64,000 nt of DNA, from assembly GCF_001017435.1 (NCBI RefSeq), contig NZ_CP011371.1, forward strand, positions 1,426,001 to 1,490,000, written 5' to 3'. Made by a program: the position numbers and the translations under genes. Under the pieces are notes generated by a model, which saw only the letters and a program-made list of their open reading frames with translations, ran no database searches and was not told the origin of the DNA. Below, in pieces: positions 17,899-27,696 of this stretch (its first letter is position 1; every line of letters starts with the position of its first letter). The DNA comes from Caldimonas brevitalea (GTDB taxonomy: Bacteria > Pseudomonadota > Gammaproteobacteria > Burkholderiales > Burkholderiaceae_C).

Positions 17899-20046
17899 TC
17901 ACAACGACCATTCGAGGCCGGCCCACCAGGTGCGGCCCGGCGCTGGCTCGAAGAATCGGCCGTTGCTTTCGTTGACGATGACGCTGCCGGCGTAACGCCG
18001 GTCGGCGAGGTTGTCGATGCGCGCGAACAGCCGGACGCCCTTGTCGGCCGCCCCGGCCAACGCGTAGGACGCACGCAGCGCCCACACGCCATAACCGGCG
18101 GCGAAGTCGCTGTTGACGTCGTTGACCGGCATGCGCCCTTGGCCGCGCCATTCGAGCGCCACCTCGCGGCCCGGGCCGGCGCCGTGCCATGCCAGGTCGA
18201 CGAAGGCGCTGCGCGGTGTGGTGCCGGCGATGCGCTTGCCGGCTTGAGCGGGAACGCCGGGGACGAAGTCGTCGCGGTAGGTGGCGTCGAGCCAGGTCAG
18301 CGCGGCCTGGGTGCGCCAGGCTGCCGACCAGCGCCACTGCAGGCCCAGTTCGGCACCTTGGCGCCGCGTGCGGCCGACATTGCCGAACACCGAGCGGCCG
18401 CCGGTGTTGCTGCGCACTGCGATTTCGTCGTCGGTGGTGGCGCGGAACAGCGCGACGTCGACCGCCAGCTGCGGCGTCGGGCCGCGCCACTTGACGCCGA
18501 GTTCGAACTGCCGGCTGCGTTGGGCCTGCAATGAGGTGTTGAAGCCGGCGGCCCCGTCGGGCCGGTAGGCCAGCTCGTTCAAGGTGGGCGACTCGAAGCC
18601 GCGCCCGGCGCTGGCGTAGAGGTTGAGGGTGGGGGTGGCGCGCCATTGCAGGCCGGCCACCGGGTTGGTGTAGCGAAAGCGGCGTTCGCCGCTGTCGTCG
18701 CCGTTGACCAGGTAGTGGTCGGACGACGACATCCGCACCTGGCCGTGCCGGGCGCCGAGCGTGGCGACCAGGGTCTCGGCCAGCGTCAGCTCGGCCTGGG
18801 CGTAGACGTCGTTGCTGGTGGCCGTGTTGCCTTCGTCGCGGCGCAAGGCGCCGGTGACGCCGAGCCGCTGGTCTGGGCCGCTGCCGGTGAAGTTTTCGTA
18901 GCCGCGACGGGTGTCTTGCTGCCGCTCGTGTGCTGCCCCGGCGATCAGCTGGACCGCCTGCCAGCGCCACACGCCGCGGGCATCGAAGCCGTGGTAGTCG
19001 CGCGAAAGGTCAATCACACCGCCAGGGGGGCAGAGTGGCGCGCATGCCGCGTCGGGCGGCTCGGTTGACTGCTGCGCGCTGACCGGGATGGCCTGCCACT
19101 GGGTCACCTCGCGGTGCCCCAGATAGGCGCTCAGCGTCGTCTCTTTCAGGGCGCTAGCGTCGAACCGACGTCGCCAGCTGAGGCCCAGTTGCTGCTGCTC
19201 GGCAGTCTTGCGCGTGTCGAAGGCCTCGGCCTGCGGTGTGGTCTGGTCCGGGTTTTGGTCGAACTGCGCCCGGGTCAGGCCCAGCGGGTCGTCGGCGGGC
19301 TGGTCGAGCAGGTTGGCGTGCAGTGTGACGCTGTCACGCTCGCCTTGCCACCCGAGCCGCAGGTTGCCCAGCATGCGGCGCGCCTCGCTGTGCGGGCGTG
19401 GGCCGTCGGTGGTGTAGCCCGCCACCCCCGCGCGCACATTCCAGCCGCCGTCCAGCGGCGTTTCGAAGCCGGCCCGCAGCTGACCGCTGCCGTCACTGCC
19501 CGCATCGACGGCGACCACACCTCGCCGCTCGCGGGGCGGCGCGGTGACCAGTGCGATGACGCCCCCCGAGCTGTTGCCATAGAGCGCCGAGAACGGGCCG
19601 CGCAGCACCTCGATGCGCTGGGCGCCGGCGAGGTCGAAATGGCTGACCTGGCCCGAGCCGTCGGGCATGGTGGCCGGGATGCCGTCGGTGTACAGCCGCA
19701 CACCGCGCACGCCGAACGTCGAGCGCGCGCCGAAGCCGCGCGAGCTGATCTGCAGGTCCTGCGCGAAGTTCTGGCGGTTCTGCACCAGCAGACCCGGCAC
19801 ACGCGTCAGGGCCTCCGAGAGGTGAACCATCGGGCCCGCGGTGCGCAAGGTGGCGGCGTCGATCACGGTGATCGCGTAGGGCGTGTCGAAGACGCGAGCC
19901 TCGACGCGCGAGCCGGTCACGACCACCGGTTCCAATGCGTGGGCCGATGATGACGGCGTTGCCGCGGTCTGGGCGGCACAGGCGAGCGGCAACAAGCAGG
20001 CGGCAGCAGCAGCAACAGCCGTGCTGACGGGCAGCGGGCGGCGCAT
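17899..20046 (-). CDS. TonB-dependent outer-membrane receptor, FecA-like
   Basis: A 715-residue receptor. The signal peptide is about residues 1-25. The plug starts with the TonB-box-like LEPVVVTGSRVE, then ISSRGFGARSTFGVRGVRLY-type sequence with DGIPATMPDGSGQ, and IEVLRGPFSALYGNSSGGV. This plug type is found in COG1629 siderophore and ferric-complex receptors. The barrel ends TWWAGLEWSL, finishing in Leu after an aromatic strand rather than the usual Phe. The start lies 3 bp after the arginase stop, implying co-transcription with arginase, which is unusual for a metal receptor. No cobalamin riboswitch-like leader is possible at this spacing. Confidence 0.9.
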   Translation of the reverse strand: MRRPLPVSTAVAAAAACLLPLACAAQTAATPSSSAHALEPVVVTGSRVEARVFDTPYAITVIDAATLRTAGPMVHLSEALTRVPGLLVQNRQNFAQDLQISSRGFGARSTFGVRGVRLYTDGIPATMPDGSGQVSHFDLAGAQRIEVLRGPFSALYGNSSGGVIALVTAPPRERRGVVAVDAGSDGSGQLRAGFETPLDGGWNVRAGVAGYTTDGPRPHSEARRMLGNLRLGWQGERDSVTLHANLLDQPADDPLGLTRAQFDQNPDQTTPQAEAFDTRKTAEQQQLGLSWRRRFDASALKETTLSAYLGHREVTQWQAIPVSAQQSTEPPDAACAPLCPPGGVIDLSRDYHGFDARGVWRWQAVQLIAGAAHERQQDTRRGYENFTGSGPDQRLGVTGALRRDEGNTATSNDVYAQAELTLAETLVATLGARHGQVRMSSSDHYLVNGDDSGERRFRYTNPVAGLQWRATPTLNLYASAGRGFESPTLNELAYRPDGAAGFNTSLQAQRSRQFELGVKWRGPTPQLAVDVALFRATTDDEIAVRSNTGGRSVFGNVGRTRRQGAELGLQWRWSAAWRTQAALTWLDATYRDDFVPGVPAQAGKRIAGTTPRSAFVDLAWHGAGPGREVALEWRGQGRMPVNDVNSDFAAGYGVWALRASYALAGAADKGVRLFARIDNLADRRYAGSVIVNESNGRFFEPAPGRTWWAGLEWSL

Positions 20047-20049
20047 CGG

Positions 20050-20964
20050 TCAGCGCCGCATCAGCGTGGACTTGCCGAACAGGCTGGCGATCAGGTCGAC
20101 CGCCACTTCCGCCGTCTGGTTGCGCACGTCGAGTGCGGGGTTCAGCTCCATCACGTCGAGCGACGCCATGCGGCCGCAGTCGGCGATCATCTCCATGCAC
20201 AGCTGCGCTTCGCGGTAGGTCGGGCCGCCCCGTACCGTGGTGCCCACACCCGGGGCCACGTCGGGGTCGAGGAAGTCGACATCGAAGCTGACGTGCAGGT
20301 GGGTGTTGCTGTCGATCATCGCCAGCGCCAGCTCCATCGTGTGGCGCATGCCCATCTCGTCGATGTAGCGCATGTCGAAGACTTCCAGCCCCATTTCGTG
20401 GACAAAACGCTTTTCGCCTTCGTCGACGCTGCGGATGCCGATCTGGCGCACCGCCTGCGGTGAGATCCAGGGCCCGGTGCCGCCGATGTTGACGAGCGCG
20501 TCGGGCCCATGGCCGCACAGGCACGCGACCGGCATGCCATGGATGTTGCCGCTGGGCGTCAGCAGGCTGGTGTTGAAGTCGGCGTGGGCGTCGAGCCACA
20601 GCACCCGCAGCTTCTTGCCCTGCTCCCGGCAGTGGCGCGCCACCGCGCTGATCGAGCCGATGCCCAGGCAATGGTCGCCGCCCAGCAGGATGGGCAGCCG
20701 GCCGAGGCCCAGTTCGGCGTACACCGCGTCGTGGACGGCGGTGTTCCAGGCCACCACCTCGCTCAGGTGCCGGTAGCCGTTGCTGGCCGGCTGCCAGGGG
20801 TTGGGCGGGCCGACCAGGTTGCCGCGGTCTTGCACCACACAGTCGAGTGCCTCGAGGGTCGGGTGCAAACCGGCCACACGCAGGGCTTCTGGCCCCATGG
20901 AGACACCGCGGGCGCCGGCACCGACATCGGTGGGCGCGCCGATCAGGCTGACAGGGATAGGCAT
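20050..20964 (-). CDS. rocF: Arginase
   Basis: A 304-residue binuclear manganese hydrolase converting L-arginine to ornithine and urea in the cytoplasm. Metal ligands are visible: His98 (LGGDHCLGIGS), Asp125, His127 and Asp129 (WLDAHADFNT), and the two Asp of SFDVDFLDPD. Catalytic His142 lies in SGNIHGMP, which distinguishes arginase from agmatinase together with NTSLLTPSGN. ATG 20964 begins the family-typical IPVSLIGAPTDVGAGARG; an in-frame codon at 21000 is less likely. It is followed 3 bp later by a TonB receptor. Confidence 0.94.
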   Translation of the reverse strand: MPIPVSLIGAPTDVGAGARGVSMGPEALRVAGLHPTLEALDCVVQDRGNLVGPPNPWQPASNGYRHLSEVVAWNTAVHDAVYAELGLGRLPILLGGDHCLGIGSISAVARHCREQGKKLRVLWLDAHADFNTSLLTPSGNIHGMPVACLCGHGPDALVNIGGTGPWISPQAVRQIGIRSVDEGEKRFVHEMGLEVFDMRYIDEMGMRHTMELALAMIDSNTHLHVSFDVDFLDPDVAPGVGTTVRGGPTYREAQLCMEMIADCGRMASLDVMELNPALDVRNQTAEVAVDLIASLFGKSTLMRR

Positions 20965-21054
20965 AGGGTCTCGCTCAACAGGTAGGGGGTCTGCTGCCAA
21001 GGTTGTCGATGTTTTATTCGTCCGTCCGTCCGTCGATCTCTCGAGGGGCCTGCG

Positions 21055-21957
21055 TCAGACGTCTTCCGGCAGCGTGCCGGAGCCTGTCGACGCTTCCAGT
21101 TCATAGGCGGCGCAGACAGCCTGCCACGCTTCGTCGGCGGTCTCGACATAGCGGAACAGGTTGACGTCTTCAGGCGAAATCATGCCAGCGTCGATGAGCA
21201 CCTCGAAATTGATCAAGCGCGTCCAGAACTCACGGCCGAACAGCAGCACCGGCCGTTTGCGGCACTTGCCGGTCTGGATCAGGGTCAGCACCTCGAACAG
21301 CTCGTCCATCGTGCCGAAGCCGCCGGGGAAGCACACCAGCGCGATCGAGCGCATCAGGAAGTGCATCTTGCGCAGGCCGAAGTAGTGGAACAGGAAGCAC
21401 AGCTCCGGCGTGACGTAGGGGTTGGGCTCTTGTTCGTGCGGCAGCACGATGTTGAGGCCGATGCTCTTGCCGCCCGCTTCGAAGGCGCCGCGGTTGCCGG
21501 CCTCCATGATGCCCGGGCCGCCGCCGGTGACGACGTACAGCGGCGGGTTCATGTGTTTGGAGGCCTCGGTCGCCAGGTGGGCGAAGCGGCGCGCTTCCTC
21601 GTAGTAGTGCGACATGCGCAGCCGGTGTTCGGCATGCCGGATCAGCACCGGGTCACCGCCCTGGCGCGCCTGTTCCAACAACTCGGCCGCCACGTCGCGC
21701 GGCGGGATGCGCGCGCTGCCGAAGATCACCACGGTGGTCTCGACATTGTGTTCGCGCTGGATCAGCTCGGGTTTGAGCAGCTCGAGCTGCATGCGCACCG
21801 GGCGCAGTTCGTCGCGCAGCAGGAACTCGGCGTCGCTGAACGCCAGCCGGTAGGCGCTCTCGGGGCCACCGTAGCGCGGCAGCTCGGTGGCGGCGGCCGC
21901 GTCTTCCTGGGCAGACGGGAAATTGCGTGCGGTCAGGTTCTGACGCTTGTCATCCAT
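21055..21957 (-). CDS. LOG-family protein (nucleotide 5'-monophosphate phosphoribohydrolase-like)
   Basis: A 300-residue Rossmann-fold protein carrying both LOG motifs: GGGPGIMEAGNRGA and PGGFGTMDELFEVLTLIQTG (the PGGxGTxxE box). LOG proteins cleave AMP or cytokinin nucleotides to a base and ribose 5-phosphate. This member is longer than the plant-type LOG (about 200 residues) because of an N-terminal helical extension of about 85 residues, a form frequent in Proteobacteria. ATG 21957 is preferred to the in-frame GTG at 21969. It is monocistronic. Confidence 0.88.
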   Translation of the reverse strand: MDDKRQNLTARNFPSAQEDAAAATELPRYGGPESAYRLAFSDAEFLLRDELRPVRMQLELLKPELIQREHNVETTVVIFGSARIPPRDVAAELLEQARQGGDPVLIRHAEHRLRMSHYYEEARRFAHLATEASKHMNPPLYVVTGGGPGIMEAGNRGAFEAGGKSIGLNIVLPHEQEPNPYVTPELCFLFHYFGLRKMHFLMRSIALVCFPGGFGTMDELFEVLTLIQTGKCRKRPVLLFGREFWTRLINFEVLIDAGMISPEDVNLFRYVETADEAWQAVCAAYELEASTGSGTLPEDV

Positions 21958-22076
21958 GCAATACACCACTGATGTTCATGAGGTACGAGCTTAGCCCACC
22001 ACGGCCCCCGCTCACCTCGGGGCCACCCTACCGCTGCAAATGGTTACCGCGGCGGCCTCTGGCGGGTGGGGCGGTG

Positions 22077-22844
22077 TCACGCGAGGGGGGGCCGGTGGGG
22101 GCGGCAGACGGGGCAGGCCGGTTGGCGGCTCACGACGATCTCGTTCCAGCTCATGGTGAGGGCGTCGAGCATCTGCAGGCGGCCGCACAAGGAGGACACG
22201 TCGAGGCCGGCGACCAGCTTGAGTGCTTCGGCTGCCTGCACGGCGCCGACGATGCCCACCAGCGGCGCAAACACGCCCATCGTGGCGCACCGCACCTCGT
22301 CGAACTGCTGGTCGGGCGGGAACACGCAGGCGTAGCAGGGCGAGCGGCTGTTGCGCACGTCGTAGACGCTGACCTGGCCGTCGAAGCGGATGGCGGCGCC
22401 GCTGACGAGCGGTTTGCGGTGGCGCACGCAGGCGAGGTTGACGCTGTGGCGGGTGGCGAAGTTGTCGCAGCAGTCGAGCACCACGTCGGCTTCTCGCACC
22501 AGTTCGTCGAGCAGGGTGGGGTCGGCGTGGCGCTCGATGGGGCGCACGCGCACGTCGGGGTTGATGGCGGCGATGCTGCGGGCGGCCGACTCGGCTTTGG
22601 CGGTGTGCAGGCGCGACATGTCGTGGATGATCTGGCGCTGCAGGTTGGTGAGGTCGACGGTGTCGTTGTCGACCACGGTGAGGGTGCCGATGCCGGCGGT
22701 GCCGAGGTAGAGGGCGGCGGGTGAGCCCAGACCGCCGGCGCCGATGATCAACGCATGGCCGGCGAGGATGCGCTCCTGGCCTTCGACGCCGAGTTCGTTG
22801 AGGAGGAGGTGGCGGCTGTAGCGGAGGAGCTGGTCGTCGTTCAT
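22077..22844 (-). CDS. moeB: MoeB/ThiF-family adenylyltransferase
   Basis: A 255-residue E1-like enzyme that adenylates the C-terminal glycine of MoaD or ThiS and supports sulfur transfer in molybdopterin or thiamin synthesis. The nucleotide site is LIIGAGGLGSPAALYLGTAG, followed by the DxxxLxNLxRQ block (VDLTNLQRQIIHD) and DCCDNFATR. Zinc is held by two CxxC pairs, CYAC and CPVC. It lacks a C-terminal rhodanese domain, so it is MoeB-sized rather than MoeZ-sized. No moaD or thiS gene is adjacent, so the choice between MoeB and ThiF is not certain. ATG 22844 is the first Met at the family N-terminus. Confidence 0.88.
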   Translation of the reverse strand: MNDDQLLRYSRHLLLNELGVEGQERILAGHALIIGAGGLGSPAALYLGTAGIGTLTVVDNDTVDLTNLQRQIIHDMSRLHTAKAESAARSIAAINPDVRVRPIERHADPTLLDELVREADVVLDCCDNFATRHSVNLACVRHRKPLVSGAAIRFDGQVSVYDVRNSRSPCYACVFPPDQQFDEVRCATMGVFAPLVGIVGAVQAAEALKLVAGLDVSSLCGRLQMLDALTMSWNEIVVSRQPACPVCRPHRPPLA

Positions 22845-22904
22845 GGGGGGGAGGATAACCAAGAGTGGGGTGGGGTTGGGGTGCTCTTGGTTTCGCTGCT
22901 CGGT

Positions 22905-22928
22905 GGCTGGTTGGCTGGTTGGCTGGTT
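22905..22928. repeat. Three tandem copies of GGCTGGTT
   Basis: An 8-bp unit is repeated three times without interruption at 22905-22928 in the leader region of moeB. It resembles a simple-sequence tract prone to slippage. It is not inside a gene. Confidence 0.7.
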
Positions 22929-22981
22929 GGCGGTGCGTGGTATCGCCCCTGCGGGGCGAGCGCCCTTCGGGCGGTGCCGGG

Positions 22982-23215
22982 AGGTGCGCCCGGCGGCGCA
23001 CCTACTTTCTTTGCGTCGCCAAAGAAAGTAGGCAAAGAAAGGCGACCCGGGTGCGGCGCCCCTTCGCTGCGCGAAGGGGTGCTCTGCGGTGCTCGCGACG
23101 GGAAGGCGGCTGCGGAACTCGCCCTTTTTGAAGAGCGCCTACGCGCTCTTCAAACGGAGCTCAAACAGTCCTCGCCGACCCCGCGCGTACCGCGCGGGGC
23201 AACCTTCCCGTCGCT
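22982..23215. repeat. Composite extragenic palindromic repeat, copy 1
   Basis: A chain of hairpins without coding potential: AGGTGCGCC/GGCGCACCT (22982-22990 with 22995-23003), CCTACTTTCTTTG/CAAAGAAAGTAGG (23001-23013 with 23020-23032), then CCCCTTCGC..GCGAAGGGG near 23060, GAAGAGCGC..GCGCTCTTC at 23130-23151, and CCCCGCGCG..CGCGCGGGG near 23179-23199. The AAAGAAAGTAGG hairpin followed by GGCGACCC is a familiar intergenic repeat of Burkholderiales. The IS3-family element lies 35 bp to the right and a second, diverged copy of the GAAGAGCGC block lies beyond it. Confidence 0.75.
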
Positions 23216-23282
23216 GCGCTCCTCGCCGCCGCACACGGGAGGGGGAGGTGTCGTGGTCCAATCTTGATGGACACCTTGATAG

Positions 23283-24466
<1,184 letters not shown>

Positions 24467-24529
24467 ACCACGTTTTTACCTATCGGCGTGTCCGAAAAAA
24501 CTGGACCACGACAGAAGCACCGGCATCTC

Positions 24530-24610
24530 TTTGAAGGCGCCTTCGCGCTCTTCAAACGGGGAGCTCAGGCAGTCCCCGCCGCCGACTGGCGCAACGCGCG
24601 GGGGAGAGGA
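24530..24610. repeat. Composite extragenic repeat, diverged copy 2
   Basis: TTTGAAGGCGCCTTCGCGCT (from 24530) continuing to CAGTC at 24574 matches 23126-23170 (TTTGAAGAGCGCCTACGCGC...) with few differences. The following bases are GC-rich like copy 1. Both copies have the same orientation and flank the IS. Confidence 0.65.
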
Positions 24611-24656
24611 CGAGCGATGCTCTGCACCGCTCGGCGCCTCTCTTTGAGACTGGAGG

Positions 24657-25826
24657 CTAAAGCACTGCTTTCCGACCGATCGCCACCCCGGTCAGCGCCT
24701 GGTTGATGTGCATCGAGTTGTACTGCTCCCCATAGGTGCTGAACCCCACAGCGCCGTGCGCGGCGAGCAGCTCGCCGGCTTGCCCTGTGACACCCTGGTC
24801 CTCCATCGCGTGATAGCGGCACATGCAGTCGCAAGCGATCAGCAGCTCGGGCGTGCCGACACGCTGCCGGAGGGCGTCGAGGCGCTGCGACAAGGCCTGG
24901 ATGGGGTCGGTGGGCTGCGCGGTGGCCAGCACCACCCCGGCGTCGATCGCGCAGCCGAAGGTCAGGCTCAGGTCGTCCTCGATCCAGACGATGGTGCGCG
25001 GATAGAACTCGCCGCCGCGCATCACGCCGATGGGATGGCGCGCGAAGACGGTGATGTCCAGCTGCTCGACCGCGATGCCGACCTGCCGGGCGTATTCGAG
25101 TGCCGCCCGCTCGCCGTTGATTTCGAGGACCTTGCGTTCCTCCGGTCGGGCCTCGGTGATCACCATGCGGGTGGGGGTCGGCAGAAAGCTGTCGGTCTTG
25201 AAGACCACGAAGGGATGGGCCGTCGACACCAGCACGAACACCGCGCGGTCACGGTGGAAACCGCCACCGTGCAGGACATACGGGTTCTTTCCCACTTCCA
25301 GGCCGTCGCCAGCAGACCCCCCGAACAGCTCGATGTCGCCCAGCGCGGTGTGTAGCGAGTGGGCGACGCGTTCCTCACGCTGGCAGTTACCGTCGATCAG
25401 GAGCATGCCGAAGGTGTTGTCGCGCGACGGCATCACACCTTGCGCGCTCAGTTCGCCCAGCATGCCGTCCACGATGGCCTGTCCATCGGTCGACCGGTAG
25501 CCCTGCAAGTGGTCGATGACGTGCACCGAGACGCTGAATTCGCGCGAGGAGAGGCTGAAACCGGTCAGGGTGCCGGTGCTGTAGCCGAGCGGCCCGATCT
25601 CCGCGGCGGTGGTGCAACCGATCAACGGCGTGGCGCCGAAACGCTCGCGCAAGGCCCGCGCCAGTCGCTCTCGGTCGTAGCCGGGCGAGCAGAACACCAC
25701 CGCCAGGGCCAGCCCCGGCTGCCAGATCTGCTCGAACAGCTCGGCGGCGGCGCGCTCGGGATCGCGTTGGGCGCTCATGCCGCGCAGGATGGACCGCGGC
25801 GTACGGGACGCTTCAACCAGCGGCAT
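24657..25826 (-). CDS. FIST-domain sensory protein
   Basis: A 389-residue protein with FIST_N (about residues 20-220, including VVFCSPGYDRERLARAL, IGCTTAAEIGPLGY, FGGSAGDGLE) and FIST_C (about 230-375, with REGTIVWIEDD-like FYPRTIVWIEDDLSL and AVGFSTYGEQYN at the end). FIST proteins are predicted to bind small ligands such as amino acids and feed chemotaxis or two-component signalling. No kinase or methyl-accepting domain is fused or adjacent. ATG 25826, the second of two adjacent ATGs, has AAGG five bases upstream; the longer frame to 26039 lacks conserved sequence. Confidence 0.85.
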   Translation of the reverse strand: MPLVEASRTPRSILRGMSAQRDPERAAAELFEQIWQPGLALAVVFCSPGYDRERLARALRERFGATPLIGCTTAAEIGPLGYSTGTLTGFSLSSREFSVSVHVIDHLQGYRSTDGQAIVDGMLGELSAQGVMPSRDNTFGMLLIDGNCQREERVAHSLHTALGDIELFGGSAGDGLEVGKNPYVLHGGGFHRDRAVFVLVSTAHPFVVFKTDSFLPTPTRMVITEARPEERKVLEINGERAALEYARQVGIAVEQLDITVFARHPIGVMRGGEFYPRTIVWIEDDLSLTFGCAIDAGVVLATAQPTDPIQALSQRLDALRQRVGTPELLIACDCMCRYHAMEDQGVTGQAGELLAAHGAVGFSTYGEQYNSMHINQALTGVAIGRKAVL

Positions 25827-26052
25827 CATTGCCTTCCAGGGACAGGTAAGCCGCGGGCAGGGCGGCATCGCCGCTCCCGGCCGGGCGAAAACGGCAATTC
25901 GATGGTCGTCCGCATGGACAGAGGCGCTCCAAGTCACAGGCGGGCGGCCGGCCCGCAAGGTCGCTCCGACGTCGCGGGGCACGGCTGCCCAATCGGCGGA
26001 TATCGGCCGTTGCTGGAAAAACTTGAAGCGCGGAACCACCGGCCACCAAAAG

Positions 26053-26079
26053 CAAACGCCCGCACAAGGCGGGCGTTTG
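26053..26079 (-). terminator. Rho-independent terminator of the CtpA-type protease gene
   Basis: An 11-bp perfect stem CAAACGCCCGC/GCGGGCGTTTG with a 5-nt loop lies 31 bp after the protease stop. On the minus strand it is followed by CTTTTGG, giving a short U tract. Confidence 0.8.
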
Positions 26080-26109
26080 TCATTTCAGCGAACCGGTGAA
26101 GATCGCCGA

Positions 26110-27564
26110 TCAGTTTTCCTTGGACTCTTCGGGCTTGCGCTCGGTCTGCGTCTTCGACACCAGCACCGTCTTGCCCTTCAACCGATTCAGGGCCTGCTGC
26201 AGTTGGAAGTCTTCTTCGCTGCCGAACTCGGGCAGCGGCTTCGCCGGCGGCTTGCTGGCCGCCTTCGCGGCTTCTTCCTCGAGGCGCTTCATCGCCTCCT
26301 CGCGGGCCTTTTCGCGCGCCGGGTCTTTCTCTTCCTTCTCTTTCTCCGAACCGCCGCCCAAATGCTTCTGTAGATCGGCCTCGCGCATGCGCAACGCCGA
26401 ATACAGGTTGCCCTCGGCCGTTTCGTCGAGCATCACGTCGGGCACGATGCCCTTGGCCTGGATCGAGCGGCCGCTCGGCGTGTAGTAGCGCGCCGTCGTC
26501 AGCTTCAGCGCCGTGTCGGGCGTCAGCTGGCGCACGGTCTGCACCGAGCCCTTGCCGAAGGTCTGCGAGCCCATGATCACCGCCCGCTTGTGGTCCTGCA
26601 GCGCGCCGGCGACGATTTCGCTGGCCGACGCCGAGCCTTCGTTGACCAGCACCACCAGCGGCACGTTCTTGACCGCGTCGGGCAGACGCTTGAGCGGGTC
26701 ACCGCCGCCGCGCCGCACATAGTAGTCAGGGCTGGCCTTGAACACCGCCTTCGACTCCGCGATCTGGCCGTTGGTGGACACCACCGGCACGTCGCGTGGC
26801 AAGAACGCCGCGGCGATCGCCACCGCGCCCTCGAGCAAGCCGCCCGGGTCGTTGCGCAGGTCGAGCACAATGCCCTTCAGCGCCGGGTCCTGCTTGTACA
26901 GCTCTTCGAGCTTGCGCACGAAGTCGTCGACGGTGCGGTCCTGGAACTGGCTCACGCGCAGCCAGGCGTAGCCCGGCTCGATCACCTTGGCGCGCACGCT
27001 CTGCACGCGAATTTCTTCACGGGTGATCGTGACGGGGAAGGTGCGGCTCTCCGCCTTGCGGAAGATCGTCAGCAACACCTTGGTGTTGGGCTCGCCGCGC
27101 ATGCGCTTGACAGCCTGGTCGATGCTCAGGCCCTTGACTGCCGTGTCGTCGATCTTGGTGATCAGGTCACCGCTCTTCAAGCCGGCGCGGAACGCAGGCG
27201 ACCCCTCGATCGGCGTCACCACCTTGACCAGGCCGTCTTCCATGCCGATCTCGATGCCGACCCCGACGAAACGCCCGGTCGTGCCTTCGCGGAATTCCTT
27301 GAAGGTCTTCTTGTCGAAGTACTGAGAATGCGGGTCGAGGCCCGCCACCATGCCGCTGATGGCGTCGGTGATGAGCTTTTTCTCGTCGACCGCCTCCACA
27401 TAGTCGGACTTCACCATCCCGAAGACGGCCGCCAACTGCTGCACCTCTTCCAATGGCAAGGGCGTGAGCCCGTTGCGGGCAGTCGCCTGCAGTTGCATCG
27501 TGGCGAGGGCGCCCGCCACCGCTCCAAGCGAGATCCAGCCGGCAATTTTCAGTTTGGCACTCAT
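26110..27564 (-). CDS. S41-family C-terminal processing peptidase (CtpA type)
   Basis: A 484-residue periplasmic serine protease anchored by an N-terminal helix (residues 7-27). The PDZ domain spans about 95-175 (GVGIEIGMEDGLVKVVTPIE, PAFRAGLKSGDLITKID). The catalytic dyad is Ser313 in NEGSASASEIV and Lys338 in TFGKGSVQ, 25 residues apart as in E. coli Prc. The last 80 residues are highly charged (KEKEEKDPAREKAREEAMKR) and may be a coiled tail. The sequence order fits CtpA rather than the larger Prc. Likely targets are outer-membrane or peptidoglycan-associated proteins. It ends at a clear terminator. Confidence 0.93.
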   Translation of the reverse strand: MSAKLKIAGWISLGAVAGALATMQLQATARNGLTPLPLEEVQQLAAVFGMVKSDYVEAVDEKKLITDAISGMVAGLDPHSQYFDKKTFKEFREGTTGRFVGVGIEIGMEDGLVKVVTPIEGSPAFRAGLKSGDLITKIDDTAVKGLSIDQAVKRMRGEPNTKVLLTIFRKAESRTFPVTITREEIRVQSVRAKVIEPGYAWLRVSQFQDRTVDDFVRKLEELYKQDPALKGIVLDLRNDPGGLLEGAVAIAAAFLPRDVPVVSTNGQIAESKAVFKASPDYYVRRGGGDPLKRLPDAVKNVPLVVLVNEGSASASEIVAGALQDHKRAVIMGSQTFGKGSVQTVRQLTPDTALKLTTARYYTPSGRSIQAKGIVPDVMLDETAEGNLYSALRMREADLQKHLGGGSEKEKEEKDPAREKAREEAMKRLEEEAAKAASKPPAKPLPEFGSEEDFQLQQALNRLKGKTVLVSKTQTERKPEESKEN

Positions 27565-27696
27565 GTGCGCGCGGTCCTCATCGACAAGAAGAAGGAAGAG
27601 AAGTGGGCCTCAGTATAGGACCCGGCCCCTAGCTCTGAGCTCCCAATTGGCCGGAAAGTTGCAGCCAGATCGATGCTGTTTCACGCGGCGAGGGCC

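Noticed and set aside
20047..20049. Cobalamin or other riboswitch ahead of the second TonB receptor
   Set aside because: Only 3 bp separate it from the arginase stop, leaving no leader.
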